Shown: piece after piece, positions 52,697 to 61,536 of the stretch
How positions within the stretch are numbered: the first letter of the stretch is position 1
Layout of the letters: each line of letters starts with the position of its first letter
Notes under the pieces: generated by a model
What the model was told of the DNA's origin: nothing
The model's input: only the letters and a program-made list of their open reading frames with translations
The model's database searches: none
Assembly: GCF_037078405.1 (NCBI RefSeq)
Contig: NZ_JAYMGZ010000001.1
Coordinates: 62,001 to 126,000, forward strand
From: Haloarcula sp. DT43
GTDB lineage: Archaea; Halobacteriota; Halobacteria; Halobacteriales; Haloarculaceae
Length of the DNA stretch: 64,000 bases
Direction of reading: 5' to 3'
Program-made: the position numbers and the translations under genes

Positions 52697-52894
52697 TTAG
52701 CGGACTTTCAGCGCGTACTTGCCCGGCTCGGTCACTTCCATCTCGGCGGCGATGTCGGAGCGGTCCGGGTGCGCGATGACGACGTAGCCGGCCCAGTCCT
52801 CCGTCAGCGCGGTGCCGCCACAGGCCTCACACTGGCTCTCTATCTCCGCGCTCTGGACGCGGTGGCAGTCGCGGCAGACGAGTCGGTCCGCCAT
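52697..52894 (-). CDS. spt4: Transcription elongation factor Spt4 (RpoE2)
   Basis: 65 residues. Zinc knuckles CRDC (about 7-10) and CEAC (about 22-25), then EDWAGYVVIAHPDRSDIAAEMEVTEPGKYALKV, typical of archaeal Spt4. It pairs with Spt5 to enhance RNA polymerase processivity. Its start overlaps the rpoE1 stop by 1 base. Confidence 0.94.
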   Translation of the reverse strand: MADRLVCRDCHRVQSAEIESQCEACGGTALTEDWAGYVVIAHPDRSDIAAEMEVTEPGKYALKVR

Positions 52895-53472
52895 CAGCTA
52901 TCACCGGCTTCCGCCGTGCCCTCGCGGCGCTCGCGCTCCTCCTGGAGCCAGCCGTGCTTGCCCAGCCCGACCTGCTTGGCCGTGAGGCCGATTTTGGAGT
53001 CGCGCGGGTTGCGCTCGTCGATGCTCTTGGTGACGATGCGGGCCCGGACGGCGTCGCCGACGGTGAGCGTCCGGTTGGACTCTCGGGAGGCCAGTTGCTG
53101 GTTCTCCTCGTCGTAGGCGAGGTACTCGTCGGATATCTGGGAGACGTGCAGCAGGCCGTCGACCGGCCCGATGCCGATGAAGGCCCCGAAGTTGACGACC
53201 TCGACGACCTCGCCGTCGACCACTTCCTGCATCTGCGGGTCGAAGGTTAGCGCGTCGAACTCGGCCTCGTAGTAGACGCCGGGCTTGTTCGGCAGCACGG
53301 CTCCGGTGCCGATGTCGTGGACCTCGATGACGGAGACGACGCTGCCGACGTCCTCGTCCATCCGACCTTCGAGCTTCTCTTGCAGGAGCCGTTTGACCAG
53401 CCCCGGACTGACCTCCGCCAGAAAGCGTGGCGGGACTTCGACCGTATCGCGTAGGCGTACCCGTTTATACAT
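52894..53472 (-). CDS. rpoE1: RNA polymerase subunit E' (Rpo7)
   Basis: 192 residues. Begins MYKRVRLRDTVEVPPRFLAEV and has the tip-domain and S1-domain segments (GEVVEVVNFGAFIGIGPVDGLLHVSQISDEY) of archaeal Rpo7/RpoE1, which forms the stalk with Rpo4. Extra acidic C-terminus ERREGTAEAGDS. It belongs to the same operon as spt4 (TG-A overlap downstream) and follows the PIN gene by 3 bp. Confidence 0.94.
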   Translation of the reverse strand: MYKRVRLRDTVEVPPRFLAEVSPGLVKRLLQEKLEGRMDEDVGSVVSVIEVHDIGTGAVLPNKPGVYYEAEFDALTFDPQMQEVVDGEVVEVVNFGAFIGIGPVDGLLHVSQISDEYLAYDEENQQLASRESNRTLTVGDAVRARIVTKSIDERNPRDSKIGLTAKQVGLGKHGWLQEERERREGTAEAGDS

Positions 53473-53475
53473 GTG

Positions 53476-53850
53476 TTATGGTTGAGTGATACCCAGTTTG
53501 TTCCGGCCCCTTAAACTAATTACTGGAACGCCCGCGTCCAGCAGGCGTCGTTTGAGGGGGGTGTCGTTCGTGACCGCGTGTGTCGCGTCGTCACCTCGCG
53601 CGAGTTCGAGGACGGCGTCGTCGGCGTAGTCGGCCGTCGTCTCCCGGACCGTACACCGGTCCAGCAGGTCCTGGCCGACCGAGGCGGCCGTCGCTTCCGC
53701 GCCGGCCCCGTCGGCCAGTTTCGCCAGTTCCTCGCGGACGGCCGCCGGCACGACGTACTCCGCCGTCCCGACGACCCTGTCGAGTTCCTCGAACAGCCGG
53801 ACGTTGCATTCGACCGGCATCATCAGGGCGTTCGTGTCCAGCACGAGCAT
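53476..53850 (-). CDS. Fcf1/Utp24-like PIN-domain nuclease
   Basis: ATG 53850, 124 residues. LVLDTNALMMPVECNV, EYVVPAAVREELAKLADG and VTNDTPLKRRLLDAGVPVISLRGRNKLG give the PIN acidic residues and Fcf1-like C-terminus. In archaea Fcf1/UTP24-like PIN proteins, conserved between aIF2-gamma and RpoE genes, are thought to act in rRNA processing. Start shares its A with the aIF2-gamma stop. Confidence 0.85.
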   Translation of the reverse strand: MLVLDTNALMMPVECNVRLFEELDRVVGTAEYVVPAAVREELAKLADGAGAEATAASVGQDLLDRCTVRETTADYADDAVLELARGDDATHAVTNDTPLKRRLLDAGVPVISLRGRNKLGITQP

Positions 53851-55079
53851 CACCGCAGCGTGCCGACGCCGATGAGCCGCCACCGCGCGCCGACGCGGCG
53901 GTTGATGGCGATTTTCGAGCCCGAGGCCGCACAGACCGGGCGCTTGAGTGCGACCTCACACTCGTCGTCCCGGGCGCTCGTGACGGAGCCGACCGTGGTC
54001 GCCGTCCCGATGGTCAGCATGAGCGGTTCGCCGGTCGATATCTCCTCGACCTCGCCGCCGTCGTCGCCGACGATGCGTTCGAGCAGGTCCACGTCCATCG
54101 TGAACGTCTCGTGGGTCGGCGGCAGGCTGCCGGGCGGGCCGGCGACCTGGCCGGCCAGCGCGTCGCCTTTCGTTATCGACGGGTCGAGCCCCGTGCCGAC
54201 GCCGAGCAGGCCGCCCGGCGTCACCGTGTCGACGAAGTCGCCGCCCGACTGCAGCGAGCGGACCGTCGTCGTCACGGGCTGCCACTCCGTCTTGCCGCCC
54301 TCCTCGACCTCGCGGCCGGGGCGGAGCTCGATTTCGTCGTCGACTTCGAGTTGCCCACTGACGAGCGAGCCCCCGAGCACGCCGCCCATCAGGTCCTCCC
54401 AGGTCGTGCCCGGGCGGTTGATGTCGAACGAGCGCGCGACCATCATGCGGGCGTCCTCGTCGGGGTCCCGCTCCGGCGTCGGAATCTCGGACTGGATGGC
54501 CTCGATGAGCAGGTCGATGTTGGCCTCCTGGCCCGCGCTGATGGGGACGACCGGCGCGTCCTCGGCGACGGTGCCCTCGACGAACTCCTGTATCTGCTCG
54601 TAGTTCTGTATCGCCCGCTCCTCGTCGACGAGGTCGACCTTGTTCTGGGCGATGACGATGTTGTCGATGCCGATGATGTCGAGCGCGGAGAGGTGCTCCT
54701 CTGTCTGGGCCTGCGGGACAGGCTCGGTCGCCGAGATGACCAGGACCGCGCCGTCCATGATGGCCGCGCCGGACAGCATCGTCGCCATGAGCGTCTCGTG
54801 ACCCGGAGCGTCCACGAACGACACCGTCCGGAGGTGGTCGGTGTCGACGTCGTGGTCGTCGCAGTGCTCGTCGACAGTGAAGGCCTCCGGCTCCTCGGCC
54901 TCCGGACAGCGACGGAACGTCGCGTCGGCGTAGCCGAGTCGGATAGAGATACCGCGTTTCATCTCCTCGGAGTGCTGGTCGGTCCATTCGCCGGACAGCG
55001 CCTGTACGAGCGTCGTCTTTCCGTGGTCGACGTGCCCGACGAGTCCGATGTTCACCTCCGGTTGTTTGTTCGATGTCAT
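53850..55079 (-). CDS. eif2g: Translation initiation factor aIF2 subunit gamma
   Basis: 409 residues. G1 [10 protein letters not shown]2 [12 protein letters not shown]3 VDAPGHE, G4 NKVDLVD: a translational GTPase. Between G2 and G3 archaeal aIF2-gamma has a zinc knuckle with four Cys; here [12 protein letters not shown]...DEHC leaves only two, so the knuckle is degenerate. Domains 2-3 are beta barrels. It delivers initiator Met-tRNA to the ribosome. A minus TATA box (GTTTATCAG, about 55114-55122) heads the operon. Confidence 0.95.
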   Translation of the reverse strand: MTSNKQPEVNIGLVGHVDHGKTTLVQALSGEWTDQHSEEMKRGISIRLGYADATFRRCPEAEEPEAFTVDEHCDDHDVDTDHLRTVSFVDAPGHETLMATMLSGAAIMDGAVLVISATEPVPQAQTEEHLSALDIIGIDNIVIAQNKVDLVDEERAIQNYEQIQEFVEGTVAEDAPVVPISAGQEANIDLLIEAIQSEIPTPERDPDEDARMMVARSFDINRPGTTWEDLMGGVLGGSLVSGQLEVDDEIELRPGREVEEGGKTEWQPVTTTVRSLQSGGDFVDTVTPGGLLGVGTGLDPSITKGDALAGQVAGPPGSLPPTHETFTMDVDLLERIVGDDGGEVEEISTGEPLMLTIGTATTVGSVTSARDDECEVALKRPVCAASGSKIAINRRVGARWRLIGVGTLR

Positions 55080-55279
55080 TTCGGGAGTAATCTTGGTGGA
55101 GTTTCGCCGCGTGCAACTGATAAACCTACTGTTTGCGCCCCGCCGAACCCGGTTCAGTCGCCGCTTCGGTCCCTGACGGCGGCGACGACGGGGCGATGCT
55201 CGGCGTTCCTGCCGCCGTCCACCGACGGAGCGGTGCGACGGGCGCGGGGCTTTTGCCCGTCCCGGCCCTGTCTGTGGCC

Positions 55280-56230
55280 GTGCGGGAGTTCGACTTCGAA
55301 CTGGCGCTGTGTGCCCACCTCGAACGCGAGGGCCGCCTGGTGAGCCGCCAGCTCGGCGGGGCCGTCCACGGCCGGCGCGTCCTCGACACCGTCGTCGTCG
55401 AGCCGGGTCCCGAGTTCGAGGAACGGGCGGCCGTCACCCCCGAGCGGCTCCCGACGGCGGCCATCGAGAGCGACGTGGGCCCCGGCCGGGCCCGCTACTG
55501 GAAGGACGCCTTCGACTGTCACCCCGACCGCGCCGAACGGGCGGTCGAACTGGCCATCGAGCGGGGCTTCTTCGAGCGCGAGCGCCGGGGCGGCCGGACC
55601 TACGTCCGCCAGACGGCGCGGTACCCCGACTGGTTCGACGGCATCGTCGCCATCGAGAACAAGCCGGACCTGGGCCGGCCCGGCGACCTCGAAACACAGC
55701 TCCGGACCGACGTGTCGCTGGCGCTCGCGGACCGCGTCGTCCTGGCGACGGCCTCCTACGTCACCGGCGCGCACCTCAACCGGATTCCCGAGGCAGTCGG
55801 CGTCTGGCGGTTCGACCCCGACAGCGGGACGGTCGACGTCCGCCGGGAGGCGACGCCGCTTGCGACCGACGACGCCGGCGTCGAACTGCTGGAGACGGGG
55901 CCGACCAGAACGGACGTACGGGTGGTCAGCGCCGCGGAGAAAGCTCGCGCCCGTCGGGCGCTCGCCGAGCGGGCCTACGGGAAGGGGTGGCGGAGCTTCG
56001 ACTACCCGGCGTGTGCCCGCTGTTCGCCCGACGGCGACGGGGTCCCGTACTGTCAGTGGAAGGACCGCGCCGTCCGCGAGAGCGACGAGTGCGGCCCGGA
56101 CTGCGGGGGCTACGAGATGGCCGACCCGCCGGCCGTCGACGGCGAGGCACTCCGGGCCGAGCGGACGCCCTGGCGGGCGGACCCCGACGGGCGCAAGCGT
56201 CGCCAGTCCGGGCTGGACCGCTTCGGCTGA
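55280..56230 (+). CDS. DUF5787 family protein
   Basis: GTG 55280 ([17 protein letters not shown]) gives 316 residues. Haloarchaeal DUF5787: [32 protein letters not shown] and [15 protein letters not shown] suggest a PD-(D/E)XK-like core ([10 protein letters not shown] with D, E and K). C-terminus with CARCSPDG...CQWKD...[10 protein letters not shown] has four to six cysteines for an Fe-S or zinc site, like the cysteine-bearing tail of Cas4-type or Dna2-type nucleases. Function is unproven. Confidence 0.75.
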   Translation: MREFDFELALCAHLEREGRLVSRQLGGAVHGRRVLDTVVVEPGPEFEERAAVTPERLPTAAIESDVGPGRARYWKDAFDCHPDRAERAVELAIERGFFERERRGGRTYVRQTARYPDWFDGIVAIENKPDLGRPGDLETQLRTDVSLALADRVVLATASYVTGAHLNRIPEAVGVWRFDPDSGTVDVRREATPLATDDAGVELLETGPTRTDVRVVSAAEKARARRALAERAYGKGWRSFDYPACARCSPDGDGVPYCQWKDRAVRESDECGPDCGGYEMADPPAVDGEALRAERTPWRADPDGRKRRQSGLDRFG

Positions 56231-56237
56231 CCGCCCG

Positions 56238-56531
56238 CTACCGGTCGCCGTCGGTCGAGGGGTCGTCGGCCGGGACGCCGCCGTCACCGGACGCCCGGCG
56301 GGCGTGCTGTTCGTAGTTCTCCTCGGTCACCGCCGGGGCCTCGGTCGCGACCTGTGCCGCGTGTCCCGTCCTGGCCCGGTAGTTCGCCGCGGCCGCGATT
56401 GCGACACAGGCCACCAGCCCCGCCACGAGCACCCAGTCGACGCTGCCGACGACGGCCTGCTGGGCGACGGTCCCCAGGACGCCGCCGGCCAGCGACAGCC
56501 CGCCGACCTCCGCGATGCCACGCCTGTCCAT
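56238..56531 (-). CDS. Small membrane protein
   Basis: 97 residues, two hydrophobic spans (about 11-28 and 32-49) and a soluble acidic C-terminus from residue 50. Starts MDRRGIAEVGGLSLAGGV. Lies between the DUF5787 gene and the MBL gene and is not recognised as a known family. Confidence 0.55.
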   Translation of the reverse strand: MDRRGIAEVGGLSLAGGVLGTVAQQAVVGSVDWVLVAGLVACVAIAAAANYRARTGHAAQVATEAPAVTEENYEQHARRASGDGGVPADDPSTDGDR

Positions 56532-56573
56532 ACGGCGGGGACGGCCCGTATTGCCTATAAGATACCGGCGGTT

Positions 56574-57455
56574 TCAGGGCGTGAGCGTGAACCGCTCGCC
56601 GTCGAGCCCGATGTCGTCGGCGAAGGCCCGGTCCGCCGGGACGTAGTGGGCGGTGTGGACGATGCGGTAGTCCTCGGCCTCGATGTCGGCAGCGAAGTCC
56701 CGCGCGCCGGCAAGCGTCATGTGTTTCGTGCCGAAGGTCCGCGGGACGCCGTCCTCGTCGCGGTGAGCGCCGCCCTTCGGGTGGTACTCGCAGGCCTCCG
56801 GGTGGACGATGCCCTCGACGAGCGCGAGGTCGGCACCGGTCAACAGGTCGCGGGACCGGTCGGGCACGTCGTAGCAGGTATCCCCGGATATCGACAGCAC
56901 CGCGCCGGTCTGTGGCTCCTCGATACGGAGGCCGTAACACAGCAGCGGCGGGTGCGTGACCGGGACGAGCGTCACCTCGAAGCCCGCGACGGCGAACGGC
57001 TCGAACGGCGTCTGTGCGTGGACCGACACCGTATCGAGGTAGTCGTAGCGGCTCCGGACGCCCTCGGCGACGCTCTCGTCGGTCACCGGGTCCGTCTCGT
57101 CGGCGGCGTGGACCGGCAGATGGTCGAACAGGCGGTAGGCGTTGCCGAGGCCGTCGAGGTGGTCGAAGTGGACGTGCGTGACGATGGCCGCGTCCGGCAG
57201 CGGGACCGACTCGCGGAGGAACTGGTGGCGGAAGTCCGGACTCAGGTCTATCAGCAGCGACTCGCCCGTCGCGTCGTTTCGAAGCGCCACGGAGAAGCGC
57301 GACCGCTCGACGCCCCCCGTCGGGTCGATGCCGCGCTCGCGGACGCGGGCCCTGAGTTCCTCGTCGGGGTCGCGCGCCCGTTCGCAGGTGTCACAGTCGC
57401 ACCCGACCGTCGGCGTCCCCGTCGTGTCGCCGGTCCCAAGCAGCGTGACCTCCAT
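56574..57455 (-). CDS. Metallo-beta-lactamase-fold hydrolase, PhnP-like
   Basis: ATG 57455 (MEVTLLGTGDTTGTPTVGC), 293 residues. The GTPxVGCDCDTC start with cysteine-rich knuckle is like PhnP, a phosphoribosyl cyclic phosphodiesterase with an extra zinc site. HxHxDH is HVHFDHLDGLG; SGDTCYDVP and TKHMTLAGA follow. No phn genes nearby, so the natural substrate is unknown. Confidence 0.85.
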   Translation of the reverse strand: MEVTLLGTGDTTGTPTVGCDCDTCERARDPDEELRARVRERGIDPTGGVERSRFSVALRNDATGESLLIDLSPDFRHQFLRESVPLPDAAIVTHVHFDHLDGLGNAYRLFDHLPVHAADETDPVTDESVAEGVRSRYDYLDTVSVHAQTPFEPFAVAGFEVTLVPVTHPPLLCYGLRIEEPQTGAVLSISGDTCYDVPDRSRDLLTGADLALVEGIVHPEACEYHPKGGAHRDEDGVPRTFGTKHMTLAGARDFAADIEAEDYRIVHTAHYVPADRAFADDIGLDGERFTLTP

Positions 57456-57499
57456 CACCTACGGGTCAGAGGGCGACCCGCGTAAGCCCCTCGCTTTCG

Positions 57500-57775
57500 T
57501 TACTCCTCGTCGGCGAGCGTCGCGGGGTCGAGCCCCTGTCGCTCTAGCGTCGCCGAGAGCAGGGACCGGGCGCGCTCGTCGGAGAGGTCGTCGAACAGGC
57601 ATTCGAAGAACCCCTCGAGCAGTTCCGGCCGGATACGCAGGTCGACGTACTCGACCCGCTTCTCGGCGATGACCACGTCTACGTCCCACTCGCCCTCCTC
57701 CGGGTCGGTCATGCGAACGTCGACCCACGCCTCGGCGGCGTCGTCCGTCTCGGTAAACACGTCGTCGGCTGCCAT
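57500..57775 (-). CDS. 91-residue protein of unknown function
   Basis: Starts MAADDVFTETDDAAEAWVDVRMTD. A beta-strand-like middle (WDVDVVIAEKRVEYVDLRIRPEL) and a helical tail (LFDDLSDERARSLLSATLER). No motif recognised; the neighbouring MBL gene is 44 bp downstream on the same strand. Confidence 0.6.
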   Translation of the reverse strand: MAADDVFTETDDAAEAWVDVRMTDPEEGEWDVDVVIAEKRVEYVDLRIRPELLEGFFECLFDDLSDERARSLLSATLERQGLDPATLADEE

Positions 57776-57851
57776 GGCTACCGAATGGTTTCCGTAGTGA
57801 TAAGTAAATCGCCGCTACCGGCGGCCCCGGGGGGCGTCCGAACCGGGCGCG

Positions 57852-59195
57852 TCAGTGGTCGTGGTCGTGACCGCCGTCGCCGTCACCGGAGAAGCCGCCG
57901 CTCCCGGCGACCAGCGCGTCGGCGTCGCCGTCCATCATGTCCATGTTCTTGAGGTTGTCACGCTCCTCGAAGTCGATGATGGCGTCTTCGAGGTCCTGCT
58001 GGGTGAGCGTGGTCCGCTCCTCGGTCAGGGCGTTGAGGACCGCCTCGCGGAGCACGAGCCGGAGGTCGCTCCCGGTCAGCCCCTCGGTCAGCTCCGCCAG
58101 CGTCTCGGGGTCGAAGTCGTCGATGTCCATCTGCTGGGTGACGATGCGGAGGATGTCCGCGCGCATCCCGTGGTCGGGCTTGGGGAAGTTGACGATTTCG
58201 TCGAAGCGCCGCCAGGCGGCGGCGTCGAGCTGGTCGGGGTGGTTCGTCGCGCCGATGAGCAACACCTCGTCCTGGATGAGCGATATCTCGTCGATGCTCT
58301 TGAGCAGGGTGTTGACGGCGCGCTTGATGGCGGCGTGTTCGTCCGAAGAGCGGGTCTTGGCGACGAAGTCGAACTCGTCCATGAAGAGGATACACGGCGA
58401 GAGCCGCTTTGCGACCTCGAACACCTTCTCGACGTTCTTGGCCGTCTCGCCGAGGTACTGGCTGGTAATCATCGACAGTTTCACCTCGACAAAGGGGAGG
58501 TCGAGGTCGTGGGCCAGCGCGCGGGCGACGCTCGTCTTGCCGGTCCCCGGCGGGCCGACGAAGAGGAGCTTCCCTATCTCCCGCAGGCCGATGCGGGCGA
58601 GGTAGTCGCGGTGTTCGATGGCCTTGACTATCTTCTGAATCTCGTCTTCCTGGTCGGTGGTCAACACCAGGTCGTCCAGCGTCATCTCCACCTCCTCGGG
58701 GGCGCGCACGTCCACGAGGTCGAGCATCTCCTCGTCGTCCTCGTCGTCGGTGTCGAACGCCTCCTCCAGTTTGGCGTCGATGAACGCGCGGTCGGCCCGT
58801 GACGGGCGGTTCTGGCTGCGGGCGCGCTCGTAGTCGGCCCCCTCGACCTGGTCCTCGTAGGCCCTCGTCAGAACCGGGTTGTCTTCGAGGGCCGCGGCGT
58901 CGACCCGTTCGAGGAACCACTCCTCGGCGAGGTCGCGGTCGGTCAGGGAGATGCTGCCCGAGAAGTCGTCGCGGTCGGTGAACATCAGGCCGGAGATGGC
59001 CGCCCAGGGCCGTTCGACGCCGGTGGCCTCGCTCGCGGTCGTGTTAGTGACCGACAGAGGGCGCTCTATCTCGCCGTCGCTCCAGAACACGGACCGGTAC
59101 GTGGCAGGCAGGTCGTCGGGCTCGAAGTCCCGCCGCTCGCTGTAGATAGTGGCCGTCAGCAGAAACTCGACGACATCCAGTTCCGGATTGCTCAT
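57852..59195 (-). CDS. CDC48/FtsH-like AAA ATPase with His-rich tail
   Basis: ATG 59195 (MSNPELDVVEFLLTATIYSERRDF) gives 447 residues. Residues 1-165 are an uncharacterised acidic N-domain with no membrane span. The AAA module: Walker A GPPGTGKTS (214-222), Walker B CILFMDEFD (268-276), GATNHPDQLDAAAWRRFDEIVNF (SRH with Arg finger), then the small lid. No metalloprotease HEXXH follows, so it is not FtsH. The C-terminus ends GGHDHDH, a metal-binding-like His tail. Probably an unfoldase for a specific substrate. Divergent from the YegP-repeat membrane gene with 91 bp between starts. Confidence 0.87.
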   Translation of the reverse strand: MSNPELDVVEFLLTATIYSERRDFEPDDLPATYRSVFWSDGEIERPLSVTNTTASEATGVERPWAAISGLMFTDRDDFSGSISLTDRDLAEEWFLERVDAAALEDNPVLTRAYEDQVEGADYERARSQNRPSRADRAFIDAKLEEAFDTDDEDDEEMLDLVDVRAPEEVEMTLDDLVLTTDQEDEIQKIVKAIEHRDYLARIGLREIGKLLFVGPPGTGKTSVARALAHDLDLPFVEVKLSMITSQYLGETAKNVEKVFEVAKRLSPCILFMDEFDFVAKTRSSDEHAAIKRAVNTLLKSIDEISLIQDEVLLIGATNHPDQLDAAAWRRFDEIVNFPKPDHGMRADILRIVTQQMDIDDFDPETLAELTEGLTGSDLRLVLREAVLNALTEERTTLTQQDLEDAIIDFEERDNLKNMDMMDGDADALVAGSGGFSGDGDGGHDHDH

Positions 59196-59215
59196 TCCCA
59201 CTGATGTTACCACGC

Positions 59216-59275
59216 GACCGGTATAAGTCACTCGAAGCCCCGGTGGCCGACACCAAGATAATATACCCGCCCTGT
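59216..59275. promoter_or_regulatory. Divergent leaderless promoters, AAA ATPase and YegP-repeat gene
   Basis: Minus-strand TATA ACTTATACC (about 59219-59228) lies about 24-33 bp before the ATPase ATG at 59195, and plus-strand GATAATATACC (59263-59273) lies 14-24 bp before the GTG start at 59287. Both genes start within one 91-bp region, so a regulator bound between them could coordinate them. Confidence 0.55.
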
Positions 59276-59286
59276 GTAGCCACTAC

Positions 59287-60894
59287 GTGGCAACTGAAAA
59301 CGTATTAATCTCGGTGTATCGGAACCGCATCGGCGACCCGACGACCGACGACGAAGTGTACGGCTACTGGCTGTTCGTCGTCGGAATCGTGCTGGGTATC
59401 GTCGGCTTACTGCTGTTTTACCTGTCGGCCTCGCGGAGCACACCCCGGCAGTTCGGCTATCTCCTCGGTGCAATCGGGCTCATCTCGCTGTTTGCGGGCC
59501 CGACCATCAGATTGCCGCTGACACGACGGGGCCTGATACTCACGTACCTCGGTGCCGTGGTCGGGCTGGTCGCAATCGTGTGGTTCACCACATTCTACCC
59601 GTCGAACTGGACCGGCCCCGAAGGGAACCCCGCGGTGACGCTGTACATCGTTGGGCTGGCACTGATGGCGGTCGGGGCGGTCGTCTCGCCGCTGCTGACC
59701 GGCCGCCAGGAGGCCTACGACGAGGCCATACGGACGGCACAGGAGGCGACGGAATCGGCCGAGCGAGCATCCCAGGAGGCCGAGCAGGCCTCGCAGGACG
59801 CACGACAGCAGTCCGAGGTGGCCGAACGAGCGACTCGCGAGCGCGACACGCTGGCCGAGCAACTGGTGACCAGCGAGGCCGCCCGCGAGGAACTGGCGAC
59901 CGTCACCGACGCGACCGAGGCGGAACTGGCCGCGGCACAGGCGACTATCGCGGCCGCGATGGACAGCAAGGCGACGTTCGAACTGTACGCTGACGCCGCC
60001 GGGAAGTACCGCTGGCGACTGCGCCACCGGAACTCGAACGTCATCGCCGACAGCGCGCAGGGCTACTCCTCGCGTCAGAAGGCGATGCAGGGGCTTCGGA
60101 GCGTACAATCGAACGCCGCGGGCGGGGCCGTCGTCTTCTTCGAGGACGCGACCGAGGACGACGACGCCGAGGACGTGCCGGTCGTACCGGCCCCCGAGAG
60201 CGACGCCGCGTTCGAACTGTTCGAGGACTCGGCCGGGGAGTTCCGCTGGCGCTTGCGCCACGACAACGGCAACATCCTCGCCGACTCCGGCGAGGGCTAC
60301 GCCTCGAAGTCGAACGTCCGCCGGGCGCTGAAGAGCGTCCGCGCGTACGTCCCCGGTGCGGCCTACCTCGACATCGACCCCGTGGCCTACGAGGTGTACG
60401 CCGACGCCGCCGGGGAGTTCCGCTGGCGCTTGCTCCACCGCAACGGCAACGTCCTCGCCGACTCCGGCGAGGGGTACAGCAGCCGGTCGAACGCCCGGCG
60501 GGCGGCCCGTCGCGTCGGTGAACTCGCGCCGGAGTCGGCAGTCGACGACGGCTTCGAGGTGTACGAGGACGCGGGCGAGGAGTGGCGCTGGCGACTGCGA
60601 GCGGGGAACGGCGAACTCGTCGCCGACTCCGGCGAGGGCTACGCGAACCGGTCGAAGGCGATGGACGCCGTCGAGCGGGTCCAGTCCTACGCCGCCGACG
60701 CCGACCTGCTGGCAATCGGGAGCGCGGCCTTCGAGGTGTACGAGGACAGGGGCGAGGAGTGGCGCTGGCGGCTGCGCCACCGCAACGGCGAAATCATCGC
60801 CGACTCCGGTGAAGGCTACGCCGAGCGCAACAAGGCCGTCGCCGCAATCGAGCGGGTCAAGCGCCACGCGCCCGGGGCGACACAGACGGAGTAG
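59287..60894 (+). CDS. Membrane protein with five YegP/DUF1508 repeats
   Basis: GTG 59287, TATA about 20 bp upstream; 535 residues. Four membrane spans (about 26-48, 54-74, 82-102, 116-138), a predicted coiled coil 140-228 (AQEATESAERASQEAEQASQDARQQ... in parts), then five YegP modules of about 50 residues from 229, 307, 366, 421 and 480. Each has FExYxDxxGEWRWRLRHxNGxIIADSGEGY and a following helix. Single or double YegP domains (HVO_2922 type) are common small halophilic proteins; a five-fold array on a membrane anchor is unusual. Function of the domain is unknown. Confidence 0.85.
   Translation: MATENVLISVYRNRIGDPTTDDEVYGYWLFVVGIVLGIVGLLLFYLSASRSTPRQFGYLLGAIGLISLFAGPTIRLPLTRRGLILTYLGAVVGLVAIVWFTTFYPSNWTGPEGNPAVTLYIVGLALMAVGAVVSPLLTGRQEAYDEAIRTAQEATESAERASQEAEQASQDARQQSEVAERATRERDTLAEQLVTSEAAREELATVTDATEAELAAAQATIAAAMDSKATFELYADAAGKYRWRLRHRNSNVIADSAQGYSSRQKAMQGLRSVQSNAAGGAVVFFEDATEDDDAEDVPVVPAPESDAAFELFEDSAGEFRWRLRHDNGNILADSGEGYASKSNVRRALKSVRAYVPGAAYLDIDPVAYEVYADAAGEFRWRLLHRNGNVLADSGEGYSSRSNARRAARRVGELAPESAVDDGFEVYEDAGEEWRWRLRAGNGELVADSGEGYANRSKAMDAVERVQSYAADADLLAIGSAAFEVYEDRGEEWRWRLRHRNGEIIADSGEGYAERNKAVAAIERVKRHAPGATQTE
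59971..60894 (+). repeat. Five tandem YegP (DUF1508) domain repeats
   Basis: Repeats begin near 59971, 60205, 60382, 60547 and 60724. The core pattern is F-E-x-Y-x-D-x2-G-x2-RWRLRH-x-NG-x-IADSGEGY-x2-R. Copies 2-5 keep ADSGEGY exactly; copy 1 has ADSAQGY. Copies are diverged in DNA, so the array is an old duplication rather than recent. Confidence 0.85.
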
Positions 60895-60982
60895 CGTCGC
60901 CGGAGCGGCCCTCGGGCCAGGATACCCGGGCAGAGAGAATAGCCGAATTAATTAAGCACGTTTCCGTCGAAGTTGTACTCAT

Positions 60983-61453
60983 ATGACAATTGAGACGCTC
61001 GAAGCGGCCGGACTCACGCACATGGACGACGACAACATCGGGGCGTTCCTGTCGAACCAGCGGGTCGGCGTGCTCGGGCTACCGACCGAGAGCGGCCCGT
61101 ACATGATTCCCCTGTCGTTCGGGTACGACGGCGACAGCGCGCTGTATTTCACGTTCGTCGGCGGGTCGACGAGCCGCAAGCAGCAGTTGACCGAGGCGGC
61201 AGAGGACGCGGCGGTGCTCGTGTACAAGGTCGAATCGATGTTCCACTGGGAGAGCGTCCTGTTGCAGGGGAGTATCGAGGCCGTCCCCGAGTCCGAGTGG
61301 GACGACCTCGCGGCGGTGCTGGATACGGCGTGGCGGCCGGAGCTGTTCGAGAACGCAATCGCCGAGGGCGACATCGCGGTCTACCGGTTCGACATCGCCG
61401 AGCGGGAGGGGCTCAGACACGCCGGCCTGCCGCCGGGGTTCGAGCCGCAGTGA
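60983..61453 (+). CDS. Pyridoxamine 5'-phosphate oxidase-like flavin-binding protein
   Basis: 156 residues. MTIETLEAAGLTHMDDDNIGAFLSNQRVGVLGLP, YMIPLSFGYDG and LYFTFVGGSTSRKQQLTEAAEDAAVLVYK follow the split-barrel PNPOx-like FMN-binding fold. These proteins bind FMN or F420 or heme. TATA GAATTAATTAAG (about 60943-60954) gives near-leaderless transcription. Preceded by a small GGCCC-TC-GGGCC hairpin (60907-60918) that may end the YegP gene. Confidence 0.83.
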   Translation: MTIETLEAAGLTHMDDDNIGAFLSNQRVGVLGLPTESGPYMIPLSFGYDGDSALYFTFVGGSTSRKQQLTEAAEDAAVLVYKVESMFHWESVLLQGSIEAVPESEWDDLAAVLDTAWRPELFENAIAEGDIAVYRFDIAEREGLRHAGLPPGFEPQ

Positions 61454-61536
61454 ACCAGCGACCGTCGGCCGACAACGGTTCCCCCGCTGTGGAGAGTTTG
61501 TGAGCTTTTAACACAGGCCGAGACGTTCCGTCGTCC

